Source: Mediannikoviicoccus vaginalis (GTDB lineage Bacteria > Bacillota > Clostridia > Tissierellales > Peptoniphilaceae). Taken from it: DNA of 64,000 nt. The position numbers and the translations under genes are program-made. The stretch lies in contig NZ_CAKMRI010000001.1 of assembly GCF_928097925.1 (NCBI RefSeq), positions 1,054,001 through 1,118,000 of the forward strand, read 5' to 3'. A model generated the notes under the pieces. That model was not told the origin of the DNA and did not search any database. It saw only the letters and a program-made list of their open reading frames with translations. Below are positions 26,170 through 35,391 of this stretch, one piece after another; within the stretch, counting starts at the first letter, position 1; each line of letters opens with the position of its first letter.

Positions 26170-27747
26170 TTATTCGAAATAAATTCCTTCAATTTCAATT
26201 GGCCCATTCTTTCTAAGTTCAATTATCTCATCATCGGTATATGAACTAAATATTTGAACTCCTATCATGGTGTATCTGCCTGGTGCCTTTGGATAAACAG
26301 GTTCAACTCCCTTTCCACTTTCATTTATTTGAACGCCAAGATTCATTGTTTTAAATTCAGGATTTAACATATTTGCCCTATGGCCCGGTGAGTTAGACCA
26401 CAGTTCAAAAAATGACTTAGCAATATTCGCTGGATTATTAAAATCTCTTGAGTTTGTTGCGGCATAGAGTTTTCCATTTTTATAATTAGTAATGAAATAA
26501 ATTATATTTTCTCCAGTGCCCAGTCCTTCTTCAAAGGCAGTGTAGAAGAAAGTTCCATTAGGTCTTACATGTGGAATTCCATTTACGGCAATATTTCCAT
26601 ACTCCGCCATTTCAGATGCACGTAACATGGTCTCTTTTCTATTTAATTCAGAAGCAACCAGTGGTGAAGCTCCATTGTCCGCCCTAAGTTTATTTACAAG
26701 TTTGATTAACTCTGCTTCTATCGCTTCAAGAGATACTTGTTCACCATTATTAAATTTAGATTTAAAATCGGTGGATTTTGGTTTTGGAGCAGGCGCTTTT
26801 GGCTTATAAACATCTTTTAGTTCTTGCATAACGCCATTTGAAACAGATGACGTTCCACCAATAATTACAGCTTCTTCAACCTTATTGTCCTTAATAAAGT
26901 TTCTTACTTCTTCTGGAAGGGTATTGCTCCTAACTAAAAGTATTGGTGCGTTTTCTGCTTTTGAAACTATGGATGATGATAATGCGTCTGGGTAGTCTTC
27001 TCCTGATGCGATTACTACTTTCTTTACTCCACCGTTTACTTCTGCAAATTGCTTTGCTATTTCTACGGATGTTACGTATCTATCTTTTCCTGAAAATCTT
27101 TTTTCAACTTCTCCAGTATATTTAACTGTGCTTTTTCCTCCAAAGATATAGCTTGGATTATTTGCTTTTTGTACTGGTATTAGTTCTAGTTTCATCGCTC
27201 TTGCCAATGGCCCTGCTGACAAAGCGTCTGGATAGTTAAATGCGTTGTAGATTGATTCTTTTTCTAGTGTGGTATTTTCTTTTCTTAGTTCGTTTACTTT
27301 AATGGAAGTTTCTATTCTGTCTTTTCCTGCAACTCTTTGGCTATTTGGTAATGCACCTAGTTGTGTTTCTGAAACTGATGATGTTCCTCCTAGCACATAT
27401 GTGTTTGCAGGGTTTATTCTATTTATTTCTTTCTTTACTACTGCCGGTGTTTCTTTTGCTGATGTTAGAAGTATTGGCGCGTCTATCTCTCCTGATAGTG
27501 GGGAGCCTGATAGTGCATCTGCATAGTTTTCTCCTGATGCTACTATGACTTTACCTCCAACTATTGCATAGTCTTTTGAAATCTTTACTGATGTTTCGTA
27601 TCTGTTCTTTCCTGCTATTCTTTCTACTTTTACTGTTGGTACTTGCTTCGTCTCTTTTGTTTCTTGGGCAAAGCTTGTTCCTATTGTGGAACCTGCAATT
27701 GCCACCGCCAGTGTTAGTGCAGTTGTCTGTTTGATTATTTTTTTCAT
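26170..27747 (-). CDS. Secreted CW_binding_2 and CAP-domain protein
   Basis: A 525-residue surface protein with a signal peptide (about 1-27, ending SFAQ). Three CW_binding_2 repeats follow (about 38-325: ERIAGKNRYETS, QRVAGKDRIETS and KRFSGKDRYVTS, each with YPDAL-type motifs), then a Pro-rich linker (PKAPAPKPK), and a CAP/SCP domain (about 350-500: NKLRADNGASPL, GIPHVRPNGTFFY, LWSNSPGHRANML). The domain order matches the gene at 12695, but it lacks the FIVAR and tail parts and is located elsewhere on the opposite strand. Its start is the ATG at 27747 with a GGAGAG site. Confidence 0.9.
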   Translation of the reverse strand: MKKIIKQTTALTLAVAIAGSTIGTSFAQETKETKQVPTVKVERIAGKNRYETSVKISKDYAIVGGKVIVASGENYADALSGSPLSGEIDAPILLTSAKETPAVVKKEINRINPANTYVLGGTSSVSETQLGALPNSQRVAGKDRIETSIKVNELRKENTTLEKESIYNAFNYPDALSAGPLARAMKLELIPVQKANNPSYIFGGKSTVKYTGEVEKRFSGKDRYVTSVEIAKQFAEVNGGVKKVVIASGEDYPDALSSSIVSKAENAPILLVRSNTLPEEVRNFIKDNKVEEAVIIGGTSSVSNGVMQELKDVYKPKAPAPKPKSTDFKSKFNNGEQVSLEAIEAELIKLVNKLRADNGASPLVASELNRKETMLRASEMAEYGNIAVNGIPHVRPNGTFFYTAFEEGLGTGENIIYFITNYKNGKLYAATNSRDFNNPANIAKSFFELWSNSPGHRANMLNPEFKTMNLGVQINESGKGVEPVYPKAPGRYTMIGVQIFSSYTDDEIIELRKNGPIEIEGIYFE

Positions 27748-27837
27748 TCTCTCCTCCGTAAAATGTTTTCCTAATGTTTAGGTATTACTACATATATTTT
27801 TTATTATTATATCATATAAGCGTTATGAATTGGATAA

Positions 27838-27871
27838 TAAAAAACACCTATGAAAATCTCATAGGTGTTTT
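27838..27871 (-). terminator. Terminator of the Xre/cysteine-protease-like pair
   Basis: A 13-bp stem, AAAACACCTATGA (27841-27853) with TCATAGGTGTTTT (27859-27871), loop of 5. It overlaps the end of the protease-like gene, and on the minus strand it is followed by a T run. Confidence 0.85.
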
Positions 27872-28416
27872 GGATTAAATATCATTGTGGATCCGATTAT
27901 TTTTTTGTCTAGTAGTACTTCTTCGTGTCCCCTCCATCCATAGTGACAAATGTATTTGTCACCTTTCTTTCCATAGATGGTTACTGCGTGGAATATAAAT
28001 TTATTCTTTTTGTTCTCGTCTCTTATATATCCAAATGCTATTACTGGATAGCCCTTTAGTAGGCTCTTTTCAATGCCACCGCTAAATAAATTATAGCTTG
28101 CTCTACCCTTTAGTCCATATTTTTTAAGATATTTGTTGGTGGCAATGCTAATACTTCTTGCCCAACTCCTATCAAAGTTTGCAAAACTTCGAAGTTCGTC
28201 TTGCAAATTATATCCATTTAGCAAAAGCTTGCCATCTTTTAAAAACTTTTCAGGGATGTAGCCTCCTCTTTTCTTCTGCCAGTAGTTTAATAGGATGCAG
28301 GCGGCGGTGTAGCCACAGGTTCCTGTAATATTTCTAGGGTATGGGCTATGCTTTATAATTTCTGCTTGGGGTATGTAAAAGCCCTCTTGAGAGCTTGTTT
28401 TTTCCAAATTCTTCAT
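27859..28416 (-). CDS. C39/papain-like cysteine-protease-fold protein
   Basis: A 185-residue protein with no signal peptide. It has a candidate catalytic Cys in TGTCGYTAACILLNYW (near 34) and His in FHAVTIYG (near 143), followed by YICHYGWRGH, the pattern of C39-like and C10 papain-fold peptidases. Residues 35-140 carry a substrate-loop region not recognised. The ATG directly follows the stop codon of the Xre gene (TAAATG), so they are translationally coupled. Role unknown: protease, peptidoglycan hydrolase, or a toxin-like partner are all possible. Confidence 0.65.
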   Translation of the reverse strand: MKNLEKTSSQEGFYIPQAEIIKHSPYPRNITGTCGYTAACILLNYWQKKRGGYIPEKFLKDGKLLLNGYNLQDELRSFANFDRSWARSISIATNKYLKKYGLKGRASYNLFSGGIEKSLLKGYPVIAFGYIRDENKKNKFIFHAVTIYGKKGDKYICHYGWRGHEEVLLDKKIIGSTMIFNPKHL

Positions 28417-28674
28417 TTAGATTTTCTCTTTATGATCATGATGATGTTCATCATCAGTACATGGACATTGATATTTTCCTGTACCATCTAAATCAAACAC
28501 CTCATATAGACATTTGTCCAATGTTTGTGCAATTTGTATTGCAAGCTTTAAATTTGGAATAGTTTTTTCATTTTCAATTTTGTTTATACTAACTCTCGAA
28601 ACTCCTACTCGCTTTCCTAAACGATGTTGTGACAGTCCCAAAGGCTTTCTAAATTCTTCGATTCTGTTCTTCAT
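28417..28674 (-). CDS. Xre-family regulator with a Cys/His-rich tail
   Basis: An 85-residue protein with a helix-turn-helix (about 8-60: LGLSQHRLGKRVGVSRVSINKIE) and a short C-terminal tail with CPC and DEHHHDH. The tail has the make-up of a metal-binding patch, though no known family was matched. I chose the ATG at 28674; an in-frame TTG three codons upstream is possible. It is coupled to the protease-like gene and probably controls this two-gene unit. Confidence 0.8.
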   Translation of the reverse strand: MKNRIEEFRKPLGLSQHRLGKRVGVSRVSINKIENEKTIPNLKLAIQIAQTLDKCLYEVFDLDGTGKYQCPCTDDEHHHDHKEKI

Positions 28675-28786
28675 ACATACCAACCTCTATTTTATATGTT
28701 ATATTATAACTACCCAATTTTAATATGATTACACTTATTTTACTTAACTTTTTTAATTTATTTTATAAAGAGTTATGGCTATTCAT

Positions 28787-28814
28787 AAAAAAGTGCCAGA
28801 ATTTTCTTCTGACA
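28787..28814 (-). terminator. Terminator of the transglutaminase lipoprotein gene
   Basis: On the minus strand TGTCAGAA (28814-28807), loop, TTCTGGCA (28801-28794) with one wobble pair, then C and T6. It starts 10 bp past the stop codon. Confidence 0.75.
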
Positions 28815-28824
28815 CAATTTTCTA

Positions 28825-29931
28825 TTATTTTGCTTTTTCCCAGTTGAATTGGTAGATGAAATCATCTGCTTTGTAAAAGTCTAATGCATTTCCATCTATT
28901 TCTGCATATGGATAACCGAATTGGTTAAGTGGTTCGCCAGCTTGTTTTGGTTGTAGGTTAATATCTCTTCCTGTTGTAAAACCAACTCTAACTGCGTCCC
29001 AGTTTCCATAGAAGTAATCTTTTAATTCAAGTGCTTCTTGGCTGTCCTTTTCAAGATTGTCTGTTAGACATCCCTTTAATACGTCGGCAATGTCTATTGG
29101 GAACCAGCCAGTTCCTGGTTGATAGTATTCAACCCAGCAGTGTTGTGACTTTGTTATGTCCGCTGTGTCGTCCTTGCTTAGTCTAACTCCAAATGTTTCT
29201 CTTGCAGGGATTCCTGTTGCTCTACACATTGCCACAAATACTGAACCTATGTCTGTACATTTACCAGCTTTTGTTGTAAGAAGTTCGTCAACATCTCCTT
29301 GTCCACAGCCTATAACGTCGTTGTCTCTAATCATATTTTCATAGATCCAGTCATAGATTGCCTTTACTTTTTCTTCAACGGTGTCTTTGCCTTCAACTAT
29401 CTTCATAGCTTCTTCTTTAATTGGTCCGTTGATATTAAGTAATTTTGAATCTTTAAGATATTCTTTGAATTCTTCTGTGTTGATTTCTTCTTCAGGTTTG
29501 ATTTCAGGTCTTAAAGCTTCTTTTCTAGTTACGTCAAAAGAGTAGCTAACCTTCTTTTCTTTTGCTTCTGGTTTGAATTCAACGTATATCATCTTGTTTC
29601 CAAGTTCATCTTCTTCAACAGATGCTGTTCCTACTTCATCATCAATTGTTATCTCTTCGTTTGAGATGTTTTGATATTCATCTGACTTTGCATATGGAAT
29701 CCAAAGTCTTGCAGATTCTTTTGCGTCATGGTTTGAAAGGTCAAAGTTTTGAGTTACCCTTCCTGAAAGCTCTTCCGCTTCCTTTGGCTCTTCTGTTTCT
29801 TCTGTTTCTGCTTCTGTTGCCGCTTCTGTTTGTGGTGCACTTGTTTCTTCAGTATTTTCTTTATTGCCACAAGCTGTAAATCCTACTGCAAAAGAAAGCA
29901 AAAGTGCAACTAATAATAATTTTTTCTTCAT
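28825..29931 (-). CDS. Lipoprotein with a transglutaminase-like (cysteine protease fold) domain
   Basis: A 368-residue lipoprotein. The lipobox is at about 18-21 (FTAC), followed by a Glu/Thr-rich linker to residue 60, a beta-rich domain (about 60-150), and a transglutaminase-like domain with the Cys of GKCTDIG (near 225), the His of SQHCWVEYY and the Asp of FPIDIAD. This triad is the usual one. Such proteins in Firmicutes and Bacteroidetes are thought to process peptides or proteins at the cell surface, but the substrate is not known. Single gene with its own terminator. Confidence 0.85.
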   Translation of the reverse strand: MKKKLLLVALLLSFAVGFTACGNKENTEETSAPQTEAATEAETEETEEPKEAEELSGRVTQNFDLSNHDAKESARLWIPYAKSDEYQNISNEEITIDDEVGTASVEEDELGNKMIYVEFKPEAKEKKVSYSFDVTRKEALRPEIKPEEEINTEEFKEYLKDSKLLNINGPIKEEAMKIVEGKDTVEEKVKAIYDWIYENMIRDNDVIGCGQGDVDELLTTKAGKCTDIGSVFVAMCRATGIPARETFGVRLSKDDTADITKSQHCWVEYYQPGTGWFPIDIADVLKGCLTDNLEKDSQEALELKDYFYGNWDAVRVGFTTGRDINLQPKQAGEPLNQFGYPYAEIDGNALDFYKADDFIYQFNWEKAK

Positions 29932-30000
29932 TTCTGCCTCCTAGAAATTTTTTGAGATATCAAAACAATAATAATATTTCGTTAATTATTATTTTACTTT

Positions 30001-31743
30001 CTATCTGTAGAAACTGTCAAGGCACTTCAAAGATTTTGAAATCTCCTTCATTACTTCTTCAATTGCTTCTTCGCTGGTAATGTCTTTATTTTCCATTTCT
30101 CTTCTTGTGGAGTATTCAACTATATTTTCTCCAGCTCTCTTACCAACTGTTATTCTAAGTGGAATTCCGATTAAATCTCTGTCGTTAAACTTAACTCCTG
30201 CTCTTTCTTTTCTGTCGTCAAGAATTACTTCGACGCCTTTCATTCTAAGCTCTTCGTAAAGTTTTGTTCCCAGTTCCATTTGTATTTCGTCTTTAGTGTT
30301 AAGCACAGAGATTATTACATGGTATGGTGCAACTATTAGCGGCCAGATTATTCCATTTTCATCGTGGTTTTGTTCAATGATTGCAGTTACAGTTCTTGTG
30401 ATTCCAATTCCGTAACTTCCCATGTAGAAATATTGTTCTTTTCCATTTTCATCTAAGAACTTTGCATCGATTGCCTTTGAGTACTTTTGTCCCAATTGGA
30501 ATATATTTCCAACTTCTATTCCCCTTGCAGACTTAAGTGGCTTTTTTGTTTCAGGGTCTATGTCTCCCTCTCTAATCATAAGAAGATCTTTAACAACTTC
30601 TCCATCAAAGTCTCTCTTGAAGTTTGCATTCTTGTAGTGGTAGTCCTTTTCGTTTGCACCGATTACAAGATTTTTCATCTTAGTAACTCTCTCGTCAATA
30701 AGAATTCTAACATCTTCTGGTATGTCTGAAGTTGGTCCTGTAAATCCTGCAACTGAGTTTAATCTCTCTTCTATATCGATGTCTGTCATCATTTCAATTT
30801 CGTGTTCAGGCACCTTTAAAAAGCCTACAAGTTTTGCCATGTTAAGTTCTCTGTCCCCAGGGATTATAACTACTACTGGCTCTCCTTGTACCATTAGGTC
30901 AACCGCCTTCGCACAGTGACTCTCTTCTACCCCTGTAAACTTAGACACATCTTCAATGGTCTTGCAGTTTGGCGTAAATTCTTTTGATAGCTCTTCCTCT
31001 GCCACATCTTCTTCGTTAATTTCATAGTACACAGGAGCCTTTTCATCTGTCGCGGCAAACTCTGAGCCTTCACTGTAGAAGATTACTCCTTCTCCAGTTT
31101 CAGAAAGGGCAATAAATTCGTGGGAGTTATTTCCACCCATGGCGCCACTGTCCCCTGCAACAACTTTATAGTCAAGCTCTAACCTGTTGAAAATAACTTC
31201 ATATGACTTCCACATATTTTCATATGCTTTTTCTAAATTCTCTTCGTTGGTGTCAAAGGTGTAAGCATCCTTCATTATAAATTCTCTAGATCTGTTTATA
31301 CCAAATCTAGGTCTCTTTTCATCTCTGTATTTATGTTGAATTTGATAGATATTTAATGGAAGTTGTTTATAACTCTTTAGCTCGCCCTTAACAAGGTCTG
31401 TAAAATACTCTTCCGCTGTTGGTCCAAGGCAGAACTCTCTATCATTTCTGTCTCTAAGTTTAAACATCTCTGGGCCAAAGGTCTCCCATCTTCCAGACAT
31501 GTCCCAAATTTCTCTTGGTTGTAGTGCAGACATAAGTATCTCTTGGGCTCCGAAGTTATCCATCTCTTTCCTAACAACATTTTCAATTTTTCTTACAACT
31601 CTGTATCCCATTGGTAGGTAGGTGTAAATTCCAGAAGCACTTCTTCTTATCATTCCACCTCTTAAAAGCAGCTTATGGCTTTCAATTTCTGCATCTGCCG
31701 GATCTTCTCTTAGAGTCGGCATATAAAATTTAGACATTTTCAT
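30001..31743 (-). CDS. proS: Prolyl-tRNA synthetase (bacterial type, with editing domain)
   Basis: Class II synthetase charging tRNA-Pro. At 580 residues it is the bacterial form with the INS editing domain (about 225-405). Motifs visible: GMIRRSASGIYTYLPMG, the PTAEEYF class II region, RDEKRPRFGINRSREFIMKDAY (motif 2 region), and GSYGIGITRTV (motif 3). The C-terminal anticodon domain follows at about 470. The start is the ATG at 31743, with AGGAGG 8 nt upstream; an ATG two codons later is also possible. It is behind a proline-type T-box. Confidence 0.97.
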   Translation of the reverse strand: MKMSKFYMPTLREDPADAEIESHKLLLRGGMIRRSASGIYTYLPMGYRVVRKIENVVRKEMDNFGAQEILMSALQPREIWDMSGRWETFGPEMFKLRDRNDREFCLGPTAEEYFTDLVKGELKSYKQLPLNIYQIQHKYRDEKRPRFGINRSREFIMKDAYTFDTNEENLEKAYENMWKSYEVIFNRLELDYKVVAGDSGAMGGNNSHEFIALSETGEGVIFYSEGSEFAATDEKAPVYYEINEEDVAEEELSKEFTPNCKTIEDVSKFTGVEESHCAKAVDLMVQGEPVVVIIPGDRELNMAKLVGFLKVPEHEIEMMTDIDIEERLNSVAGFTGPTSDIPEDVRILIDERVTKMKNLVIGANEKDYHYKNANFKRDFDGEVVKDLLMIREGDIDPETKKPLKSARGIEVGNIFQLGQKYSKAIDAKFLDENGKEQYFYMGSYGIGITRTVTAIIEQNHDENGIIWPLIVAPYHVIISVLNTKDEIQMELGTKLYEELRMKGVEVILDDRKERAGVKFNDRDLIGIPLRITVGKRAGENIVEYSTRREMENKDITSEEAIEEVMKEISKSLKCLDSFYR

Positions 31744-31773
31744 TTTTATTTCCTCCTAATATTTATTTCAAAT

Positions 31774-31975
31774 AAAAAAACCTTCCACCAGAAGGCGAAA
31801 GGTTACGCGGTACCACTTCTTTTAAATTAAATTAATAATCACTCATAAGCTATAAGGCACAACCCTGCAGTTTTCACTACAACCTCCAAGACAGGTTCCC
31901 CTAACTACACCGAAAGTTTTCACCAACCACTTTCTCTCTAAAGGCTTTATTAAAGTACTATTTCTCTTCACAGGT
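31774..31975 (-). ncRNA. T-box leader (tRNA-Pro responsive) of proS
   Basis: On the minus strand the core AGAAGTGGTACCGCG (31821-31807) is the T-box motif, followed by a terminator hairpin AACCTTTC-GGAAGGTT (31804-31780) and T7. A CCT in the Stem I region (GGAACCTGTC) fits a proline specifier and matches the gene. Confidence 0.9.
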
Positions 31976-31981
31976 AGAACT

Positions 31982-32010
31982 ATATTATCATAAGAATAAC
32001 TTTTTGCCAA
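31982..32010 (-). promoter_or_regulatory. sigma-A promoter of proS
   Basis: On the minus strand TTGGCA (32010-32005), 17-bp spacer, TAATAT (31987-31982). It sits right before the proS T-box leader. Confidence 0.7.
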
Positions 32011-32012
32011 CA

Positions 32013-32900
32013 CTAAAGGGGCATCTCGTTAATCTTCTTTTTCCATTTTCTATTTGAAAGGCTTGCAACAATCATAAGGATAATCCATCCAATTAGGGTC
32101 CAACTTATTATTATGGAGAGTATTAAAAGTAGAAACTTTGCCTTACCCTTGCATTTAAAGAATGGCACTAGTAAAAATAGTAACGCCAAGAATAGCATTA
32201 CATAAAATAGCACCAGTGGTATGGCATTAAAGATTCCAAACCTCTGTCCTAAAAAGTTTTGTATGGTCTCTCCGGCAAAGTAGGAAAAGGCCCCGGCAAT
32301 AACTATGATTAAGATGTTGAATACATAGTGAAAGACTGTCCTTCTTCTATCCATCTTACGAATTTCTTTTAACTCTTCCTTGGACACAAAGCCTTCAGGC
32401 ACATAGTCAGTTGAAAAGTCTTCCTTAACTTCGTAGTCTCTTGCTCTTTCTTCCTTAACTCTCTTTTCTTTTTTAGGTTTTTCCTTTTTGCTCTGGGTAA
32501 AAAGTGGAGAACTACTTTTTTCATCGTAGATATTTTTTGATTTGTTTTTATTCATGTCTTCAAACAGATTGTAGTTTGTTCTTTCAAAGAGCCTTCTCTT
32601 CTTAGTGTCTTCCAGGTCATCTTCCAAAGCACTCTTTACATTTTTTGTATTTAAGTTGTCGGTAAAGTCCCTTTCAAACACAGGCCTTTTATTTTTACTC
32701 TCTTCCTTTTGCCTCTCTTCTTCCCTTTTATAGTCGCCAAGAAATTCACTAAAGTCATATTTTGATTTTTCTTTTTTATTTTCCACCACTTCAAAGTATT
32801 CAGAAGCTTCATCTTTTTTATCTTCTTCTATGGGCATGCCACAATTGGTGCAAAATTTATAGCCCTCTTGTAATTCTTCGTTGCAAAATTTACATTTCAT
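32013..32900 (-). CDS. Zinc-ribbon membrane protein of unknown function
   Basis: A 295-residue protein with an N-terminal zinc ribbon (CKFCNEEL...FCTNCG, about 3-21), a long charged, disordered linker (about 25-185, Lys/Glu/Asp-rich), and three hydrophobic segments near the C-terminus (about 190-290). The design, zinc ribbon plus transmembrane anchors, recurs at 50524-51669 in this window. Function unknown; topology suggests a cytoplasmic zinc ribbon facing partner proteins. Its stop codon lies close to the proS promoter; it is probably monocistronic. Confidence 0.75.
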   Translation of the reverse strand: MKCKFCNEELQEGYKFCTNCGMPIEEDKKDEASEYFEVVENKKEKSKYDFSEFLGDYKREEERQKEESKNKRPVFERDFTDNLNTKNVKSALEDDLEDTKKRRLFERTNYNLFEDMNKNKSKNIYDEKSSSPLFTQSKKEKPKKEKRVKEERARDYEVKEDFSTDYVPEGFVSKEELKEIRKMDRRRTVFHYVFNILIIVIAGAFSYFAGETIQNFLGQRFGIFNAIPLVLFYVMLFLALLFLLVPFFKCKGKAKFLLLILSIIISWTLIGWIILMIVASLSNRKWKKKINEMPL

Positions 32901-32999
32901 ACAATCACCTTTTATATTTATGACTCAATTATATACTGAAAAGTAAAATGTATAAAGATAAAAGATGAAAATTTCAAAAAGAAATTTAGTTGCTATAAG

Positions 33000-34016
33000 T
33001 TACATCGGTCTTTCCTTTGGAAATGTAAAAATAAATTCAGATCCTCCACCTTGAGCGTTTTTAACTTTTATATTTCCATTATGGGCCAGGGCGATATGTT
33101 TCACTATGGAAAGGCCAAGCCCGGTTCCAGAATTTTTCCCTCTGGACTTGTCGGCAACGTAAAACCTTTCGAAAATTCTTTTTTTATCCGCTTCTGAAAT
33201 TCCGATTCCATTGTCTTTTACTCTTATAACCGCCTCGTCAAGGTTTGAGTACACGGTTATCTTTAACTGTCCCCCAACCTTGTTATACTTAATTCCGTTT
33301 GTTAGGAGATTGCTTAGTAAACTTTTTATCTTTTCCCTATCGGCATTTACCAAAACAGGGTCTAAGTCCTTTATTATTTTTACTTTCTTTACTCCAGCCA
33401 TGTTCTTTATATCTTCGATGCACTCTTCTGCCAAGGTCTTCAAGTCAAACTCTTCAACTTCTAAACTAATGGCTTCCTTGCCCGTGTACTTGGATAGGGC
33501 AATTAAATCGGTTATTAGTTCAAGTTGCTTCTTTGCATCTTCAATGATTACTCCCGCAAACTCCTTTGCCTTTTCGTCCTTAGCGATGCCCTCATGAATC
33601 ATCTCCGCGTGACCGATTATGGATGTGAGGGGCGTTTTTAGTTCGTGGGTTACATTGGCAGAGAACTCTGAACGAAGTTTCTCCATGGCTTTGTACTGGG
33701 CCATGGAAAACATGGAGTTTCCCTTTTCATTTTCCAAAATATCTAAAAGTTTTCTTATATCATCATCGTATTTTACATCTAGATTGTCATCGTTAAACAC
33801 TTCGGAAATAATTATGGCAGAAATATTTTTAGGATTATACTTTGCCTTTTGATTTTTAAGTAAGAAATAATTAATAATTGCGCAGAGCAGCAAAATAAGA
33901 CCTGATATTAAAACCAGATCTTTACTCGCCTTTAAAATGTAGTCAAATAATATTTTAAACAGCAAAAACAGACCAAGGTATATTGGCCCAAGTTTTTTTA
34001 AAATGCTCTTATCCAT
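33000..34016 (-). CDS. phoR: PhoR-like sensor histidine kinase
   Basis: A 338-residue membrane kinase. Two transmembrane helices (about 9-28 and 33-54) are joined by a short loop, so there is no extracellular sensor domain and no recognisable PAS. The HisKA domain has FSANVTHELKTPL (H near 126), and the ATPase has the NLLTNGIKY N box, KDNGIGI G1 and GTGLGLSIVKHI G2. In E. coli and B. subtilis the Pst system and PhoU inform PhoR of phosphate status; the missing sensor domain here fits signalling through PstB-PhoU. It is the last gene of the operon, 1 bp after phoP. Confidence 0.88.
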   Translation of the reverse strand: MDKSILKKLGPIYLGLFLLFKILFDYILKASKDLVLISGLILLLCAIINYFLLKNQKAKYNPKNISAIIISEVFNDDNLDVKYDDDIRKLLDILENEKGNSMFSMAQYKAMEKLRSEFSANVTHELKTPLTSIIGHAEMIHEGIAKDEKAKEFAGVIIEDAKKQLELITDLIALSKYTGKEAISLEVEEFDLKTLAEECIEDIKNMAGVKKVKIIKDLDPVLVNADREKIKSLLSNLLTNGIKYNKVGGQLKITVYSNLDEAVIRVKDNGIGISEADKKRIFERFYVADKSRGKNSGTGLGLSIVKHIALAHNGNIKVKNAQGGGSEFIFTFPKERPM

Positions 34017-34017
34017 T

Positions 34018-34704
34018 TTATTCTCCGTCTACGATTTTATAACCTACATTTCTAACCGTTACAATATATCCTTCTCTCCCCAGTTTTTGCCTTAGGGTCC
34101 TAATGTGAACGTCGATGGTTCTAGTTTCTCCCTCGTAGTCAAAGCCCCAAATCTCCTCTGTGAGCTTTTGTCTTGAAAGGACTATGTTTTTATTTTCAAT
34201 TAAATAATGTAGTAGTTCAAACTCCTTATAGGTTAGTTTTATCTTTTCTCCAGCAACTTTGACAACTCTTTTGGATAAATCCATTTCAATATCTCTAAAT
34301 ATTATTTTATCTTCTGACTCTTCGGTTTGACTTTTGCCATAGCGTCTAAGAACTGCCTTTATTCTTGAAATTAATTCCATAACACCAAATGGCTTATTGA
34401 CATAGTCGTCTGCCCCCATGTCGAGACCTCTAACCTTGTCAATCTCTTCATCCTTGGCAGTGACCATTATGACTGGTATGTCCTTGTAGTTGTCGTCACT
34501 TCTTAATGTCTTTAAAATTTCGTAGCCGTCCATACCTTCAAGCATTATATCAAGTAGAACTAGGTCGGGCTTTTCACTTTTAATTGCTTCCAAAAATGGA
34601 ACTGCATCGGGAAAGCCCTTTGCTTTAAATCCAGAGTTTTCTAAAGCATATATAACCAAATCCCTTATATTGTCTTCGTCTTCAACTAAATAGATTTTTC
34701 TCAT
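34018..34704 (-). CDS. phoP: PhoP/PhoB-like response regulator
   Basis: A 228-residue OmpR-type regulator. The receiver domain (about 1-118) has the acidic pair ED-E, phospho-acceptor Asp in LVLLDIMLEG (near 52), TAKDEE and the Lys in DDYVNKPF. The winged-helix domain (about 130-228) has the LTYKEFELLHYLI, VLSRQKLTEEIWGF and RTIDVHIRTLRQKL segments. The start is the ATG at 34704, 1 bp after the phoU stop codon; an upstream extension to 34800 overlaps phoU and is not likely. Its likely targets are the pho-type repeats upstream of pstS. Confidence 0.9.
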   Translation of the reverse strand: MRKIYLVEDEDNIRDLVIYALENSGFKAKGFPDAVPFLEAIKSEKPDLVLLDIMLEGMDGYEILKTLRSDDNYKDIPVIMVTAKDEEIDKVRGLDMGADDYVNKPFGVMELISRIKAVLRRYGKSQTEESEDKIIFRDIEMDLSKRVVKVAGEKIKLTYKEFELLHYLIENKNIVLSRQKLTEEIWGFDYEGETRTIDVHIRTLRQKLGREGYIVTVRNVGYKIVDGE

Positions 34705-34705
34705 A

Positions 34706-35383
34706 TTATCCCAACTTATTCCCATGTGGTAAGTGTTCCACATGTTGTCCTGTAATTGAATATTCCACCCATTCAGATATATTTTCAGCATGATCTCCAA
34801 TTCTTTCCAAGTACTTGGCAGTCATAAGAATGTCCACTGCATACTCGGCAGAAGAAGAGGTGTCTGCACCTTTTATTTCTTGAATAACTTCTTGTCTAAC
34901 CTTGTTAAATAGTTCATCAACCTTGTCATCATGCTCTCTTATACTGTCAACCAGAGATAAATCTCCAGTAACGAAGCTCTTTAAACTCTCCTTTAACATC
35001 TCAATGGAAAGGTCCGCCATCTTCATGATGTTGTCATAGGTCTTATCTTTAGTAATTTCAGGAATTGTCATTACTATCTCTGCAATGTCAACAGCATGGT
35101 CTCCAATTCTCTCCATGTCTGTAACCATTTTTAAAGCAGATGATATTAGTCTTAAGTCGCTTGCCACTGGCTGTTGTCTTAGCAAGAGCTTTAATGCTCT
35201 CTCTTCAATTCTCTTTTCATATTCGTTTACATCATAATCATTTTCCATAATGAACTTTGCCTTCACCAAGTCCTTATTTCTAAATGACTTTATGGCCTCT
35301 ACGATTCTAACTGAAATGAGTTCGCCCATCTCTGTAAGTTCTTCATTCAGGGTGTTTAATTGTTCATCAAATTTACTTCTCAT
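34706..35383 (-). CDS. phoU: Phosphate signalling protein PhoU
   Basis: A 225-residue helical protein made of two PhoU repeats, each with an E/D-rich metal-binding motif (VTDMERIGDHAVDIAE near 95 and TAKYLERIGDHAENISE near 195). PhoU links the Pst transporter to the PhoR/PhoP system and restrains the phosphate response when phosphate is plentiful. It lies 8 bp after pstB and 1 bp before phoP. Confidence 0.95.
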   Translation of the reverse strand: MRSKFDEQLNTLNEELTEMGELISVRIVEAIKSFRNKDLVKAKFIMENDYDVNEYEKRIEERALKLLLRQQPVASDLRLISSALKMVTDMERIGDHAVDIAEIVMTIPEITKDKTYDNIMKMADLSIEMLKESLKSFVTGDLSLVDSIREHDDKVDELFNKVRQEVIQEIKGADTSSSAEYAVDILMTAKYLERIGDHAENISEWVEYSITGQHVEHLPHGNKLG

Positions 35384-35391
35384 TTCTCCTC

